DNA of 64,000 bases, taken from assembly GCF_965363235.1 (NCBI RefSeq), contig NC_134838.1, forward strand, positions 3,353,001 to 3,417,000, given 5' to 3'. Positions 24,223-35,460 of this stretch are shown piece after piece (position 1 is the stretch's first letter; the number at the start of each line of letters is the position of its first letter). Position numbers and translations under genes: made by a program. Source of the DNA: Mytilus galloprovincialis (lineage: Eukaryota; Mollusca; Bivalvia; Mytilida; Mytilidae). Under the pieces are notes generated by a model that ran no database searches, had not been told where the DNA came from, and worked only from the letters and a program-made list of their open reading frames with translations.

Positions 24223-25362
24223 ACACGTTGTAGGTGTTAAATATATACGATCTCGAAGATTTTGTAAGAATGAGTTAATTTCATATTTTCTTCCTTATAA
24301 AAAGTCAAAACAGAAAATAACTTTATGGTCCCAAAATGAAACAATTGAGAGAGAGAAAAGGGTCACAAGCTGAAGAATAGAGAATAGTGCTGTGCTAACG
24401 TTTAACAAACTAATAGAGAATAATGGGTTAAAATTAAAAAAAAAAACATGATAGAAAAATGACCTAAAAATTTAAAGAACAAGTACACACTCGTGATATC
24501 GCGGGTCCGTGACTAATTAAAGTATATGACTATGCCTAAGCCTTATTTTAGTAATTAGTATTCAATTTGTCATCTGATAAAGTCATGTCGATTATAAGAT
24601 ACAAAGTTTTCTCTGCTTTCAAATCTTTCTGTTTGAACCCGTCGACCTGGAACTTATCAATTATTGGTAATATTAATGACATTAATTATTTGGAAAACAA
24701 AAGGTCCTGGCTATCCAGGAATGGGGTATTTTTTAATCAACAGCATTGTCTTATATTAGTTATCTTAGAAAGTCTTGCTGATTGCTGAATAAAACTACAA
24801 TAGGGAACAATTTGACAATGATTGAATTTAGTAGTGTCAGCCCTTTGATTATTACCCGTGTATATAGCAAAATCCTAAATACACCGTTTGGTGGTGCGCC
24901 TGTCAAATGCGGAACGTACAGATAAGGTAATAGCTAACAGGTGAATATAGTATTGGTATCGGTATCGGATTCGACCCGGAACTTGTTAATTATTGGCAAT
25001 ATTAATTATGTGGAAAACAAAAGGGTCTGGAGTGGTGTAATTTTTAATCTACACCATTGTCCTATATTAGTTATATATAGAGTTGAATTCTTTGATTTGT
25101 CGTTTTTACCCGATGACGACTGACAAATTGGACCTCGTAATTTTAGTATTATAGATACATAATTAAATGACACAGTAGGAATAATGCCTTATCAGTTAAT
25201 CCATATTTAATTTCTGTATTCGTCGTAAATATTGATGAACTATTTACTGTGCTACTGTGACCAGAATTTTTTTTCTCTAGATTCCTTTTCAAAACATAGA
25301 ATTTGCATTTTTTATCATCATTTACTCTCCTACTGGACCTTAACAAAAGTGCTATTTCTAAA
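24223..25362. other. AT-rich intergenic DNA with one diverged local duplication
   Basis: I see no gene here. About 24640-24770 and 24968-25080 share a diverged stretch (gaacttgttaattattgg type, then ttggaaaacaaaagg and cctatattagttat), in the same orientation about 328 bp apart. This looks like an old duplication or two copies of an unnamed repeat. Confidence 0.5.
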
Positions 25363-25510
25363 TGGTAAAAATTAGAATAAGAAATAACAAATTACTAATA
25401 GAAGTTGAAAGATACAATAGAACGCCTTTAGAACAAAGAATTTGTCCACTTTGAAAGGATGTAATTGAAGATGAATTCCATTTCCTCATTAAATGGAAAT
25501 CCAATCTGCA
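25363..25510 (+). mobile_element. LINE ORF2 C-terminal fragment
   Basis: The plus strand encodes a KIRIRNNKLLIEVERYNR, RICPL, VIEDEFHFLIK series with one stop. This is the C-terminal cysteine motif (R-x-C-x-x-C ... IEDExHFL) typical of non-LTR retrotransposon ORF2 proteins. The second cysteine is lost to a TGA. No 3' tail or 5' part is seen nearby, so it is a short old scrap. Confidence 0.6.
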
Positions 25511-25949
25511 GCAGCGATTGCAGCTTTTACCATAGCGGTGACGGTAAAATAATAAGTGTCCCGAATGCAAGTCAAAATAGAAAAAAAAAAATAAAACAAA
25601 TCTTAATCTTAAAAGACGAAAAGGATAACTCATGAGTATAAACACCCCTTTTAAGTATGCTGGCTTATTACTTTTCTTGGTTTATTTTTTAATCGATAAC
25701 GCTATAGTAATACCAATGTTTACACTATCAACTCACTGAACAACAAATGCTAATCGATGAAATAATTCATTGACCAAAAATATAATAATTAATTATAATT
25801 AATTTAAACAAAATCATGAAGCGCCTTTTCTATGGAAGTCTATGTATAAGGCAATTCATGATTTTTTGTTTTTAATAAAAGTATGAAATATATTTTTGGT
25901 ATTGTTTGAAAATATTTTTTTCGTGTTTCTTTTTCTGATTTTGATCAGC

Positions 25950-26215
25950 ATTGTCTGGTTGTATGCTAGCGTGTTCCATTGATTCTAGTGTGTTAGGTGG
26001 TGGGTTCGAACCCCGGTAGGTCAAACCAATGACTTGAAAATTGGTAGAATAATGTGTCCAGGTAGGTTGACATGTTTTCCAGCGGAATGTTTACAGGTAA
26101 CTTGTGATCACTTGTGACATTAGCATGTCAAAAATCCGGTTAAGTAACAATGTTGGTCTAGTCTTATCTGTACATATCTTATGGTTAATGAGTATGTATA
26201 ATAAATATATCCTAA
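25950..26215 (+). mobile_element. tRNA-derived SINE (mollusc type)
   Basis: An RNA polymerase III B box (GGTTCGAACCC, about 26003-26013) lies about 35 bp after a weak A box near 25966. The body 'ggtaggtcaaaccaatgac', 'tgtgtccaggtaggttgac' and 'cttgtgatcacttgtgac' resembles a tRNA-derived SINE known from bivalves, with internal deletions. I recognise the family by its body and cannot name the subfamily. Confidence 0.65.
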
Positions 26216-26227
26216 TTGATGCGTATA

Positions 26228-26380
26228 ACATGTTCTCGTCTTTTATAAGCTTATAACTTGCTGTTGGACATAAATTTATATATAAACATATAATAAAGCA
26301 GTGACTGTGTTCGTATTCATATTCACATTTTACATGTGCTCGTCCTTTATATGCTTATAACTTGCTACTGGACACGAAAA
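26228..26380. repeat. 46-bp direct repeat pair
   Basis: About 26228-26275 and 26332-26380 are near copies (acatg-tctcgtc-tttata, gcttataacttgct, tggaca). They lie just before the decayed hAT coding region and may be two SINE-tail fragments of the 'cttgctgctggac' type. Confidence 0.5.
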
Positions 26381-26410
26381 AAGGCACCCAACATCATAAT
26401 CATTATCATA

Positions 26411-28862
26411 ATGCTAGCATCTGGTTATTTGTTCAATTTCTTTGTAGATGACCATTCTGATACAGAAAAAACAACTCCAGACATATCTTCCCCTATTCAA
26501 AGTGAACCAGATCCAGAAATAAGTGAAACAACAGAGCCGAGTACTAGTAAAAAGTCCACTCCAATGTCAGTTAGTAGCCAAAAGGGGCTTGATCCAGTTA
26601 TATTTCTTATTGAAAACCAACATAGTACAGATGTTCAAAAATTGGCAATGCTAAAAGATGCTGACAAAATATCTAAAGTTTATCCTAAAAAAGAGGGGGA
26701 CGATATCTGCCATCTTGTGAATCCCAGTTTCTATGGTTAAGGTATTCCTGTACGGAAGACTCTACACATTGCAAGTATTGTGTTGTTTTTTGGATGAAGG
26801 CGGACTTTTTAGCAGTAAAGGTTTAACGGACTGGAAAAATGCAGTGGGTAATACAAGATCAACTTTAAAATCACACGACGACTCCGTTGATCATAAGAAT
26901 GCAGTTGCGAAGGATAAAAACTTTATCTCTGTATGCGATGGCAAGAAACCTAGTATATGTTCATCATTAAGCAAAGCATATGAAGACAAGGTCAAGAGAA
27001 ATCCATAATTGAGGTGATACTCGTATTAGGGCAGAGGAACATCGCATTAAGGGGAAATTTGGATAAAATAGCTCACCAGGAAGACATAAACTTTCAATTT
27101 TTCATCAATTGGAAACCGGACTTTGATACGGTTTTCAAAGATCATCTCAAAACAACACACAATTCTATGAACTACCTATCATCACAGATTCAGAGCGAAT
27201 TGGTACAATGCTGTGAACTTAAAAGAGACCGAATTGTGCAAAATTGTAAAGCATCAGGCTTATATTCCATAATGGCCGATGAAACTTCGGATGTTTCCGT
27301 GTCAGGGCAACTATCGCTTTGTATCAGATACGTTGATAGTGACACTTGTGAGGTACGAGTTTTTTTTAGAATTTTTTGAACCTTAGGAAGTTGATGCTGA
27401 ACATATTGCTAATGCAATTGTTAATAACCTAGAAAAATGGCGACTACATTTGCAGAAACTGCGTGGACAAAGGTACGATGGAGCCTCTATTGTGAGTGGA
27501 CATGTATCAGGTGTATAACAGTATACACGTGAACCAAGTCCAGATGCACCTTTCGTTCACTGCAAGTCGAACAACGTTAACCTTGTGGTGACGCAAAGAT
27601 GCAAGGATGTGCGCCAGATACGGAATTTGATGTCATCATTCGGCCAAATGATATGGTTCCTGTGTCCCATAAGCGTAAAACCATTCTAAACTCATTTACA
27701 GGCAATACAAAATTAGTAGATGATATGCTTGAAGATTTACAAAATGAGGAAGAAGATGTCGACATAAAACTTTTGAAAAAGGGAAGATGTTTCGGTGAAG
27801 CGTTTATGCGAAACAAAGTGGACAGCAAGAGTAGACACGGTTTCGTCACTTCTTGCAAACTACAAATCTGTTCATGCTGCTCTGACTAAAATTGAAAATG
27901 TAAGCACAAGTGATGCTAGGACAAATGCAAGCGGTTATTGGCGCTACCTGGAAGACCCCGAATGCATTGTTGCCGTGTTAGTGGCCCAATTTGTCTTGAG
28001 CATTCTTAAGCCACTTACATTGTTCCTTCAAAAGACTGACTGCAACATGGTGGATGTTTTTGGGGAATCAAAAATTCTTCTGGAATTATTGCAGGAAAAG
28101 AGGACAGAGGAAATTTTTTCAGAACTTTTCAGGCGAGGTACTGTCATGGCAGATGCTATTAAAATAGACTTAATGCCACGTAGGCGAGTTGGGCGTCAAG
28201 TTCTTAGGAAGAACGCAGCAACTGCCTGTACTGCAGAGCAGCATTGGCGAATTAATTTATTTTCCCCATTTTTGGATCACGTCATTAGTGAACTGCAACG
28301 CCGGTTTCCTGATGAGGTAAAAAATCAAATATTAAGATATTACCATATTCCCACAAATGTAGGCAAGTTATCATCGGAATCAATTGAATCCCCTTTCCAA
28401 GCATTTCCGGACATAACTTAAATGGAAGAGTTAACATGTGAATTTGAAAGGTGGGTATGAAAGACAGTAGCAATGCTAGATGGAGGAAGCCTCCAGACAG
28501 CAATTAAGCTAGCTAACAAAGACTTATACCCAAATGTTTTCATAATATTACAAGTACTTTTAACTCTGCCTGTCACACCAGTCTGTTGTGAGAGGTCGTT
28601 TTTAAGTTTAAGGCGATTGAAAACCTGGGAACGGACTACAATAGGTAGTGACAGGCTTTGTGGGCTTGCCATGCTCCATGTGCATAGGAATGATACAGTT
28701 GACAAAGTACGTGTGTTGAAGCTTTTCGATAGTACAAGTCATAGGAGAAACGGAAAGTTTTGGTTGACCCAACAGGGATTAACTTTAATATTGAAACTTG
28801 TTTTGTTACTTACTAGGCTAGGTAATAAAAAAAAACCCGCATTTCTGTTATATTTTTTTTAA
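26411..28862 (+). pseudogene. hAT transposase (TTF zinc finger, DUF4371, hATC), broken
   Basis: Several frames in one direction follow the order of a ZMYM1/TTF-type hAT transposase. They are an acidic N-terminus (26411-26740), a TTF-type zinc finger in an overlapping frame (WLRYSCTED ... HCKYC, about 26735-26800), a GLTDWKNA ... H segment (to about 27000), the DUF4371 core (MADETSDVSVSGQLSLCIRY, about 27270-27330), YDGASIVSGH ... VHCKS (27475-27570), LCETKWTARVDTVSSLL (27800 on), and a C-terminal hATC dimerisation domain (VTPVCCERSFLSLRRLKTW, 28570-28630). At least six frame breaks and stops separate these pieces. The element ends were not found: no convincing TIR or 8-bp duplication encloses it. 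It is an old domesticable-type DNA transposon, dead here. Confidence 0.82.
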
Positions 28863-29139
28863 TTATAAATACATTGACTTCTCCCATAGTAATGCTGAAA
28901 TAAGCTTCTCTCGTTTCAGGCACCCGAACCCCTAAAAAATCGATGAAGCCTTGTTTCCTACATGCAGACCTTCATAATTATCTTCAAACCAATTCAAATG
29001 AAGACCATATATTTAAAACAGAATACCACACATAGAATAAGTCATGACAGTATGGAACGTTTGGCCGCAATATTACAAAGATGAAATCGTAAAGGAGGAA
29101 AGACAAAGACGACATGCCCATTTTGTTATTAGTAGATGT
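28863..29139. other. No gene seen
   Basis: AT-rich DNA between the hAT coding remnant and the next element. It may hold the lost 3' end of the hAT element. Confidence 0.4.
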
Positions 29140-29774
29140 TAGTGTTGTCAACAGTTAATCGGTTAACCGTCGGAATGACCGAATACCGAATGCCAAAAAC
29201 GCTAACCGGATAACCGGGCTTTTTTCAATATTAATCAATAATCTGATTAAATTTTACGATTTGCTACATTATTTTATTTTTTCATTTGACATTGCGTAGA
29301 CCTACATATGAATGTGCATCATGTGTCGCCATCGTGCAAGGATTTGTCATACTAACCTTTACCGAAATGCTAACTCAAAAAATTGGGAATTGCAAATCAA
29401 CGTGAATGTAATTAATGTATACTTGATGCTACGAGTAACAGGCTTAATTATTTCAAATTGAAACACCACATATTATTTTCTTAGACATCAAGAAAAAATG
29501 AAAGATTCATCGCCGTTTTAGACATTTTCAATTCGACAAGTTCAAGAAGGTTTTTTATTTTTCAATCTGAAGTTAGTACAAACGCCATAGCTGATACGGT
29601 GTATTGGATTATAAAAAGTCAAACTTCGCCATCAACCCTCACAGACAAGCCTTATAATGCCAATTTCATTTCATCGTATATAAAATGTATATGTATAAAT
29701 AAGGACTTCAAACATCAACTCCAACGATTATCCGAGTAATCGGATAGTCAAAACTGAACGATGTGACAACACTA
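29140..29774. mobile_element. Non-autonomous hAT element, 635 bp
   Basis: The ends are TAGTGTTGTCA (29140-29150) and its inverted copy TGACAACACTA (to 29774), followed inward by CGGTTAACC-like and TCGGATA-like motifs. The flanks are GTAGATGT (29132-29139) and GTAGATAT (29775-29782), an 8-bp target duplication with one change, the hAT signature. The interior has no readable transposase. Confidence 0.8.
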
Positions 29775-29812
29775 GTAGATATTGAAATAGAATTAACATC
29801 CGTAACATAAGG

Positions 29813-29947
29813 CAGAGTAGGATTTAAGGGGGGGGGGGGGTAGGGTGCCCGATCCCCTTTGTTGGAAGATTTAGCTGATTATATAGGGAATCAAGCAGCC
29901 ACTCTTGGTCAGTCCCCTTTTTGATAATTTCTGGGTCTGCTACTGTG
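29813..29947 (-). mobile_element. Mussel MITE with GGATCC-type ends, copy 1
   Basis: A 135-bp element starting CAGAGTAGGATTTAAGGGG with a long G run and ending CTGGGTCTGCTACTGTG. The interior 'gattatatagggaatca' matches, in reverse, the copy at 58771-58913 (tgattccctttataatca). It is a short fold-back type of MITE that I recognise as very common in mussels. Confidence 0.65.
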
Positions 29948-32121
29948 TTTACAAACAATGCCTAGATGAGCTACCAAAAACAAACTGCTGCCAATTGAAA
30001 CCCAAGTATCCATTGGATACAAAATTCTAATAGGACATGCAACCTATTAGATAATCAAAACTATGCGAGTTTTTTTGGTTTACAGCAAAAGGTATTGAGT
30101 GTGTAAGTACAGGTAATATATTTCATCTTAGGTAAAACCGGATGTCATTATAAGGTTACCTATACTACTCTTTTCTACAGACAAATAGATTGATTATATG
30201 TCGGACTAGTCTACTCTTAGGATAGTAGTATATCTAACCTAATAATGACTTCACGGTGCAGCTAGCAAGTAAGCTCACCAAAGATATAACCCTTTCCCGA
30301 AGAGAAAAAATTCACAAAACAACCGGATTTGAAGTCTATTGCTCGAGAGTAAAACATGTTAAGCACACGTTGAACGCTGTTTCCATATGCTAACAATGCG
30401 GTACAGTGAGTTTGTTTATAAAACAATCATGTTAATATAATTGAATAAATACATTTATATCATAAAACAACTTTTATGTTAATACTATATCATATATTTA
30501 TTAAACATGTTAAATACCTACAACCTTTGTGAGTTGAATGATAAGTAGATTCAAAGCAATAGAAAAGTATCCAGATTGCTATGTCATCTTTAAGTCCATT
30601 TCTGGTATGCCGTTTGTTCTTGCAACAGTTCAGTATTTCTGTTGTTCCGTTGTTTTACTCTTATATCTGATTTGTTCCCCTCGGTTTTAGTTTGTTACCC
30701 AGATTTGTTTTTCGCTTAATCAACTTAGGACTATTGAACAGCGGTTTAATACTGTTGCCTTTAATAAGGGCACTAAATAAGACTAGGGTTATTCTCAAAG
30801 TATGTTTTCTGACCAATGAAATATGTACCAAATGTTTATCAACCTTTGTCCCTCATAATAATGTGGCAGTTGGCAAATGGTATGTCAAGATTATCTTAAA
30901 TCTATACCACTGCCGCAATTGACAAATATCGGTTGTTACAAAATTCTAATAAGCTTTTTAGTGACAAGCAATGAACAATGTAAGACCACTTCAGATATGT
31001 TATCTTTGTCACAAAAAAACCCTACTGTTTCCTTTGTTTGACATCATAGATGCTTTGCAGGCCCAACAACACTTCTGAGTTATAAATGAAATGTAAAAGA
31101 GAGATCGAACCGTTTATGGACCAATTTATTACGTTGCATTTGACTCTATTTTTGTGCAACGGATATCAACATTATTTTAGGATTATTTTGGTCCTCATGC
31201 TCCTCAACTTAATATTTTATTTGGCCTTAAACATGTTTTATTCGAGCGCCACTGATGAGTGTTTTGTAAACGAAACTGGCATCAGACATACAAAATTATA
31301 AGCTTGGTATCTTTGCTAGCATACAACTTTCTCCACTAGGATATCACAAGCCCAGTGGTCAGGACTGCTATATGAATTATCGTTTAAATGGTCATATTTA
31401 TAAATAAGTATTACCAATTATTAAATTTAAGAAACACAAATGATTCCTTATCCCAGGAATATATTACTTTATCTGTAATGGTTCAGAGTTTTGGGTCATG
31501 AATGCTGGTCAACTTTATTTCACATTCTTCTAGTATCATTGATCAAGTCTCTTGTAGGTGAGACGCCCTTCTGGGGTTCAAAATTATAGCCGGTTTTTTT
31601 TTTATGAGATGTTTTCCATTTACAAAAATAAAATGTACAAATGTAAGATGGCTTTGCAATTTTTGAGATTACTGAGCAGTTTCACCAAGAAAGTAGACTA
31701 TTGTAAATTTGTCAACTTATTCATGTTTAATATAACTGTATCCATACCAGTCTCTTCATAAAAAGAATGTTTATGAGGTTTAAACCAAAAACATTCTTTC
31801 TGACCAATAAATATGTAAATTCCAGTATTAAAAATACCAAGTTTTTATATAACACAAGCATCGTTTCATAGTTTAATAATAAGCATGTTCATGAAGTACT
31901 ATGTTAAGCATCAAGTACAATTCTCTTCGAGTTAAAATATTTGGAATTTGTAGGATTCATTGTCTATTTATGGGTGAAGATACCAGTGGAACAGAATATC
32001 ATACATAATACATATGTACATCAAACAACCTTATGTTCTCTTATCAATAATTATTGATTTTTCATTTTGTTTATTATCAATAACAGAATTAAGCATCATT
32101 GTATGGGTATATTAAGATTGA
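29948..32121. other. Intergenic DNA, one dispersed repeat fragment
   Basis: No gene is seen; the open frames here lack codon or domain support. A mussel dispersed repeat fragment is described separately at 31250. Confidence 0.5.
31250..31345 (+). repeat. Mussel dispersed repeat fragment ('gatgagtctta' family)
   Basis: Shares 'gatgagt', a 'gaaac' run, 'aaattataagc' and 'tggta-ctttg' in the same order with 33183-33270. I recognise this as a fragment of a repeat found throughout mussel transcripts and introns. Confidence 0.55.
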
Positions 32122-32420
32122 GTATAATAATATAGGGTTATTGCATAAATATTGGGTAATATTGTCCCGAGTAGAATTTTATATTGTACGAGCTTGCGAG
32201 TGCAATATATGTTCTACGAGGGACAATATTCCCCAATATTCGTGCAATAACCCTTTTATTGTTAGCAATATAATATTTGAAAGTAAAACATTGGTTTAAA
32301 CTAAGATTTTGACGTTGATGACGTCATGAATTTTGAAGATTTATTGCACTAGTGCAATATTGGAATTTATTGCACGCTAACTTTTGGTTACTTTCTGTGG
32401 GAAATATTATATTGCTATAC
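32122..32420. repeat. Two adjoining fold-back (palindromic) elements
   Basis: 32122-32263 is an imperfect palindrome: gggttattgca ... atattggg ... aatattgtccc is answered by gggacaatatt ... ccaatatt ... tgcaataaccc. Directly after it, agcaatataatattt (32264-32278) is inverted at 32402-32416, with an inner palindrome tattgcactagtgcaata. Both look like fold-back MITEs. Confidence 0.65.
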
Positions 32421-32989
32421 AATAAAAAAAAATATCCCATTAAATAAAACAGATAACATCAAAACAGCTATTATCTGTCACATCTTGTCAAAAATCAACT
32501 GGCAGAAAGTCGTCCTTTTTAATAAATATATCAAATTAATATATAAATGGATCTGTCAAGTAGTATTCACACATTTATCCATACTATTACAGAAAAAGAC
32601 TTATTCAATTAAAATTGTTTGAACAAAGTGTTTTACCTGGTATCATTATCTGGATTTTTTTAAAGTAGGAAGAGATAGGAGACTCCCTTTTTAAGATGTT
32701 TAATGTATTAATATGGTGATCGTATCAAATTTATGACACGAGTACAATGAACTGTATCAGAAAATGCATTACAAGGTATAGCCTGTCCACATGAAGTTTG
32801 ATAACTAATGTCAGGAAGTTTTGCATATCCCCTTCTTCGTTTTTCTAGATGATTTTAATCTACTTTGTATCCTCAACTCCTACAATTATGGGCCTATTCC
32901 AATCTATATTGTTTACCTTGGTTTCTATTGACAATGAATCTCCTATTTCAGCTTTTGATCTAAAAGACGAGTTGTTAGTTCCTGTGTCA

Positions 32990-33060
32990 TTTTGGTCTCT
33001 TGTGGAGAGTTGTCTCATTGACAATAATACCGCATCTTCTTTTTTATATTTTCAGATTTT
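32990..33060 (+). repeat. Mussel dispersed repeat fragment
   Basis: 'gagagttgtctcattgacaa' followed by 'ataccgcatcttctttttt' matches a sequence that I recognise as common in mussels. A second short copy is at 53697-53745 (tgtctcattggcactcatac, cacatcttctta). Confidence 0.5.
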
Positions 33061-33182
33061 TCATTTGTTAGATATTTGTTCACAATATGTATTCAAACAA
33101 AGAGACCACTTCAAGAACATTAACAGTAACAATTTTACTCTTCAACATAACACTTGTTTGGATTTCTAACTATTTTGATTTG

Positions 33183-33270
33183 CTGATGAGTCTTATATAG
33201 ATGAAACGCTTACATCTGGCATATCAAATTATAAGCCTGGTACCTTTGATAACTATTTACTGCACTAGAT
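33183..33270 (+). repeat. Mussel dispersed repeat fragment ('gatgagtctta' family)
   Basis: 'gatgagtcttatatagatga', 'catctggcatatcaaattat' and 'cctggtacctttgataacta' match the family also seen at 31250-31345. Confidence 0.6.
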
Positions 33271-34080
33271 GAGCATTTCAACAATTTATGTCTCTTGGTT
33301 GATGAACAATGCCAAAATATTTGAAAATCCACGTTATCATTATCTATACCAATAATGATAACGTTAAAAGTGGAAATGAAACTATAATAAGGACAGCAGT
33401 CAATTCACATTTTATTACATTCTTAAATTAATCATAAACTTCAAAGTTGAAAATTCAGCTGACTAACAACAGAAATCAGATTTCTTTCCATCTATTTTGT
33501 CCTCAACCTTTCAAATTTATATCATAAAAAAATGTACAAAATGACGAAGAGTACAAAAATATATATGTGTAAATATGGCCTTTATCATGTACCCATATAC
33601 ACATTATAACTATTACATATAAAATTGTTAACTATTAATATAATTTATCACAGTCATTTCTCTGTAACAGAAGGTATCACACACACATAACACTTTTTTG
33701 TTTGCCAGTGAAAAAACAGTCTCCTCAATGAATCAATTAATCCATAACCTGGTCTAAATATTTGTAGGAAACTTTCTTTGAATGTGTGCCATAATACATT
33801 CAATAAAAAACATTCCATTTGGCAAATCACTTAATGGTATTATTGATGATAATGATTATAAATAAAACAACCCTGGTTATGACTAGATAATTTTACAATA
33901 TATATTCACTTTAGAGAAAAAGTGTTTATGAAATCACTATCAATATTATCTTAATGGAAAAAAGTGCTTGTATGACATAAATATGCCCCTGCCCTAAGAA
34001 AACTATTTAAAAAGCTTGCACTTGGACCAAAACGGAAATCTCCAAATGAACTGGCTAAAAATTGGTGCCATAATGATCTA

Positions 34081-34653
34081 AAGGAGTAGGGGCAATAAGG
34101 CCCTTATTTGGCCCAAAAAATACTGCAAATTTTAAGTTATTATAAATTTTCTTAAATAACTGAAAACTCGACTAAGGTACTAAGAAAAACAAAAAAAATT
34201 GACATCGAACAAGTTACCATGGCAACAAATCTTGACTTAATTTGCATATTATGTTAAATTTTGTGATTTTCCTTGTTTTTTCTTCAAATTTAAAGTATAT
34301 TTTAGATTAAAAAAGTATGTGCGCACCCAAGAAACAACTTAATATTTGGTGAGATTATGCCAATAGTTATAATAAAGCTTCTGTTAAATTATTTTGTTAT
34401 TTCTTGGCTGCACAGGATGTTTCCACAACGGAAATAAAGATAGAAAACTGCATAAATTCTGTATTTTTTCATCATTTTTGTGAAAACAGTACATATTATG
34501 ACGTAATTGTGACGTCATCAGATTAAATCTTTAGGTTTTTCATTTATATTTCTTGACCCGATGCATTTCTAAACATTATGTGCCCATTTGAAATGGTTGT
34601 CAAACATTTCATTTTCTTGGGCCAAAACTAGGCCTTTATGCCCCGTCTCCTTT
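34081..34653. mobile_element. Non-autonomous DNA transposon with ~40-bp TIRs
   Basis: The left end (AAGGAGTAGGGGCAATAAGG, then CCCTTATTTGGCCCAA) is inverted at the right end (TTGGGCCAAAACTAGGCC, TTTATGCCCCGTCTCCTTTT). It is 573 bp long with no coding content. It lies about 590 bp beyond the stop codon of the RNF123 gene, so it could be in that gene's 3' UTR or just past it. Superfamily unknown. Confidence 0.7.
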
Positions 34654-35238
34654 TCTACATCTGGATGTTACATTGTATTAAAATTGATATTTATGTAATA
34701 CCACGTGACAGGAATGGTGCAAACAGGCATGGCTGCTCAATCATTAGAGTGGCAACCAAAATGCTCATTAAATAAAATTTAAGACAACTGAAACAGTGAA
34801 ATACCTTGGCTTAAACACAGTGGGTTTCTGAGATATACATCTTTATGTGACATTTAATCATTACCTCTCAATAATGAAATTAAAGTCATAATAGTAATAT
34901 CTCAATTGATATTATCTTCAGCTGGAAAACAGAATCAGAAAGGAAACAATATGAGAGTTCATTCAACTGTTCCATTCCAAAATAAGTGAACACATATTTT
35001 TTTAACCTCAAAGCAAATGGTTTTGAAAGAATTTGGTAAAGAGTACATGAGTTCCTACTTAGACCAGTAAACAATGGCTGATTATTTGAAATATTTCTCA
35101 TTAGTTAATTTCACAAGGATAACTAAAAGATTACTATAAAATAAATAGATAAATAAATATGTATTAAGTTTCAACATAAATAATTGACTTCATGAGTATC
35201 AAACAAGAAAATCTATTAACAATTTGTAAACATCATTT

Positions 35239-35460
35239 TCACGATTTTCCTGATTTTACTGATTTTACCGATTTTGTTAAGATTGAAGCACCTGTTAAGT
35301 CTGTGACATCTGTAATGGTTGTTTTGCAAAAGAAACACTCTTTCTTGCTCATCATTTGGTGACTTATACAGTTCCTACATGACTGGTGCCCACATGGAAC
35401 AAACATGACGGACATCTGATCAGAGTAGCAGATTGTACACAAGTCATCTTCTTTTACATG
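35239..35460 (-). CDS. RNF123: RNF123 last exon: C-terminal RING finger
   Basis: Phase 0 after TTACAG. Encodes HVKEDDL then CTICYSDQ, PCGHQSCRNC and KKECFFCKTTI, the C3HC4 RING that closes RNF123. The tail TKSVKSVKSGKS before the TGA is coded by a 9-bp tandem repeat. Confidence 0.95.
   Translation of the reverse strand, partial: HVKEDDLCTICYSDQMSVMFVPCGHQSCRNCISHQMMSKKECFFCKTTITDVTDLTGASILTKSVKSVKSGKS

Noticed and set aside
25358-25645. Minus-strand frame of 95 residues
   Set aside because: Shadow of the plus-strand LINE fragment and low-complexity T runs.
32849-33169. 106-residue plus-strand frame
   Set aside because: Overlaps a dispersed mussel repeat and shows no domain or splice support.
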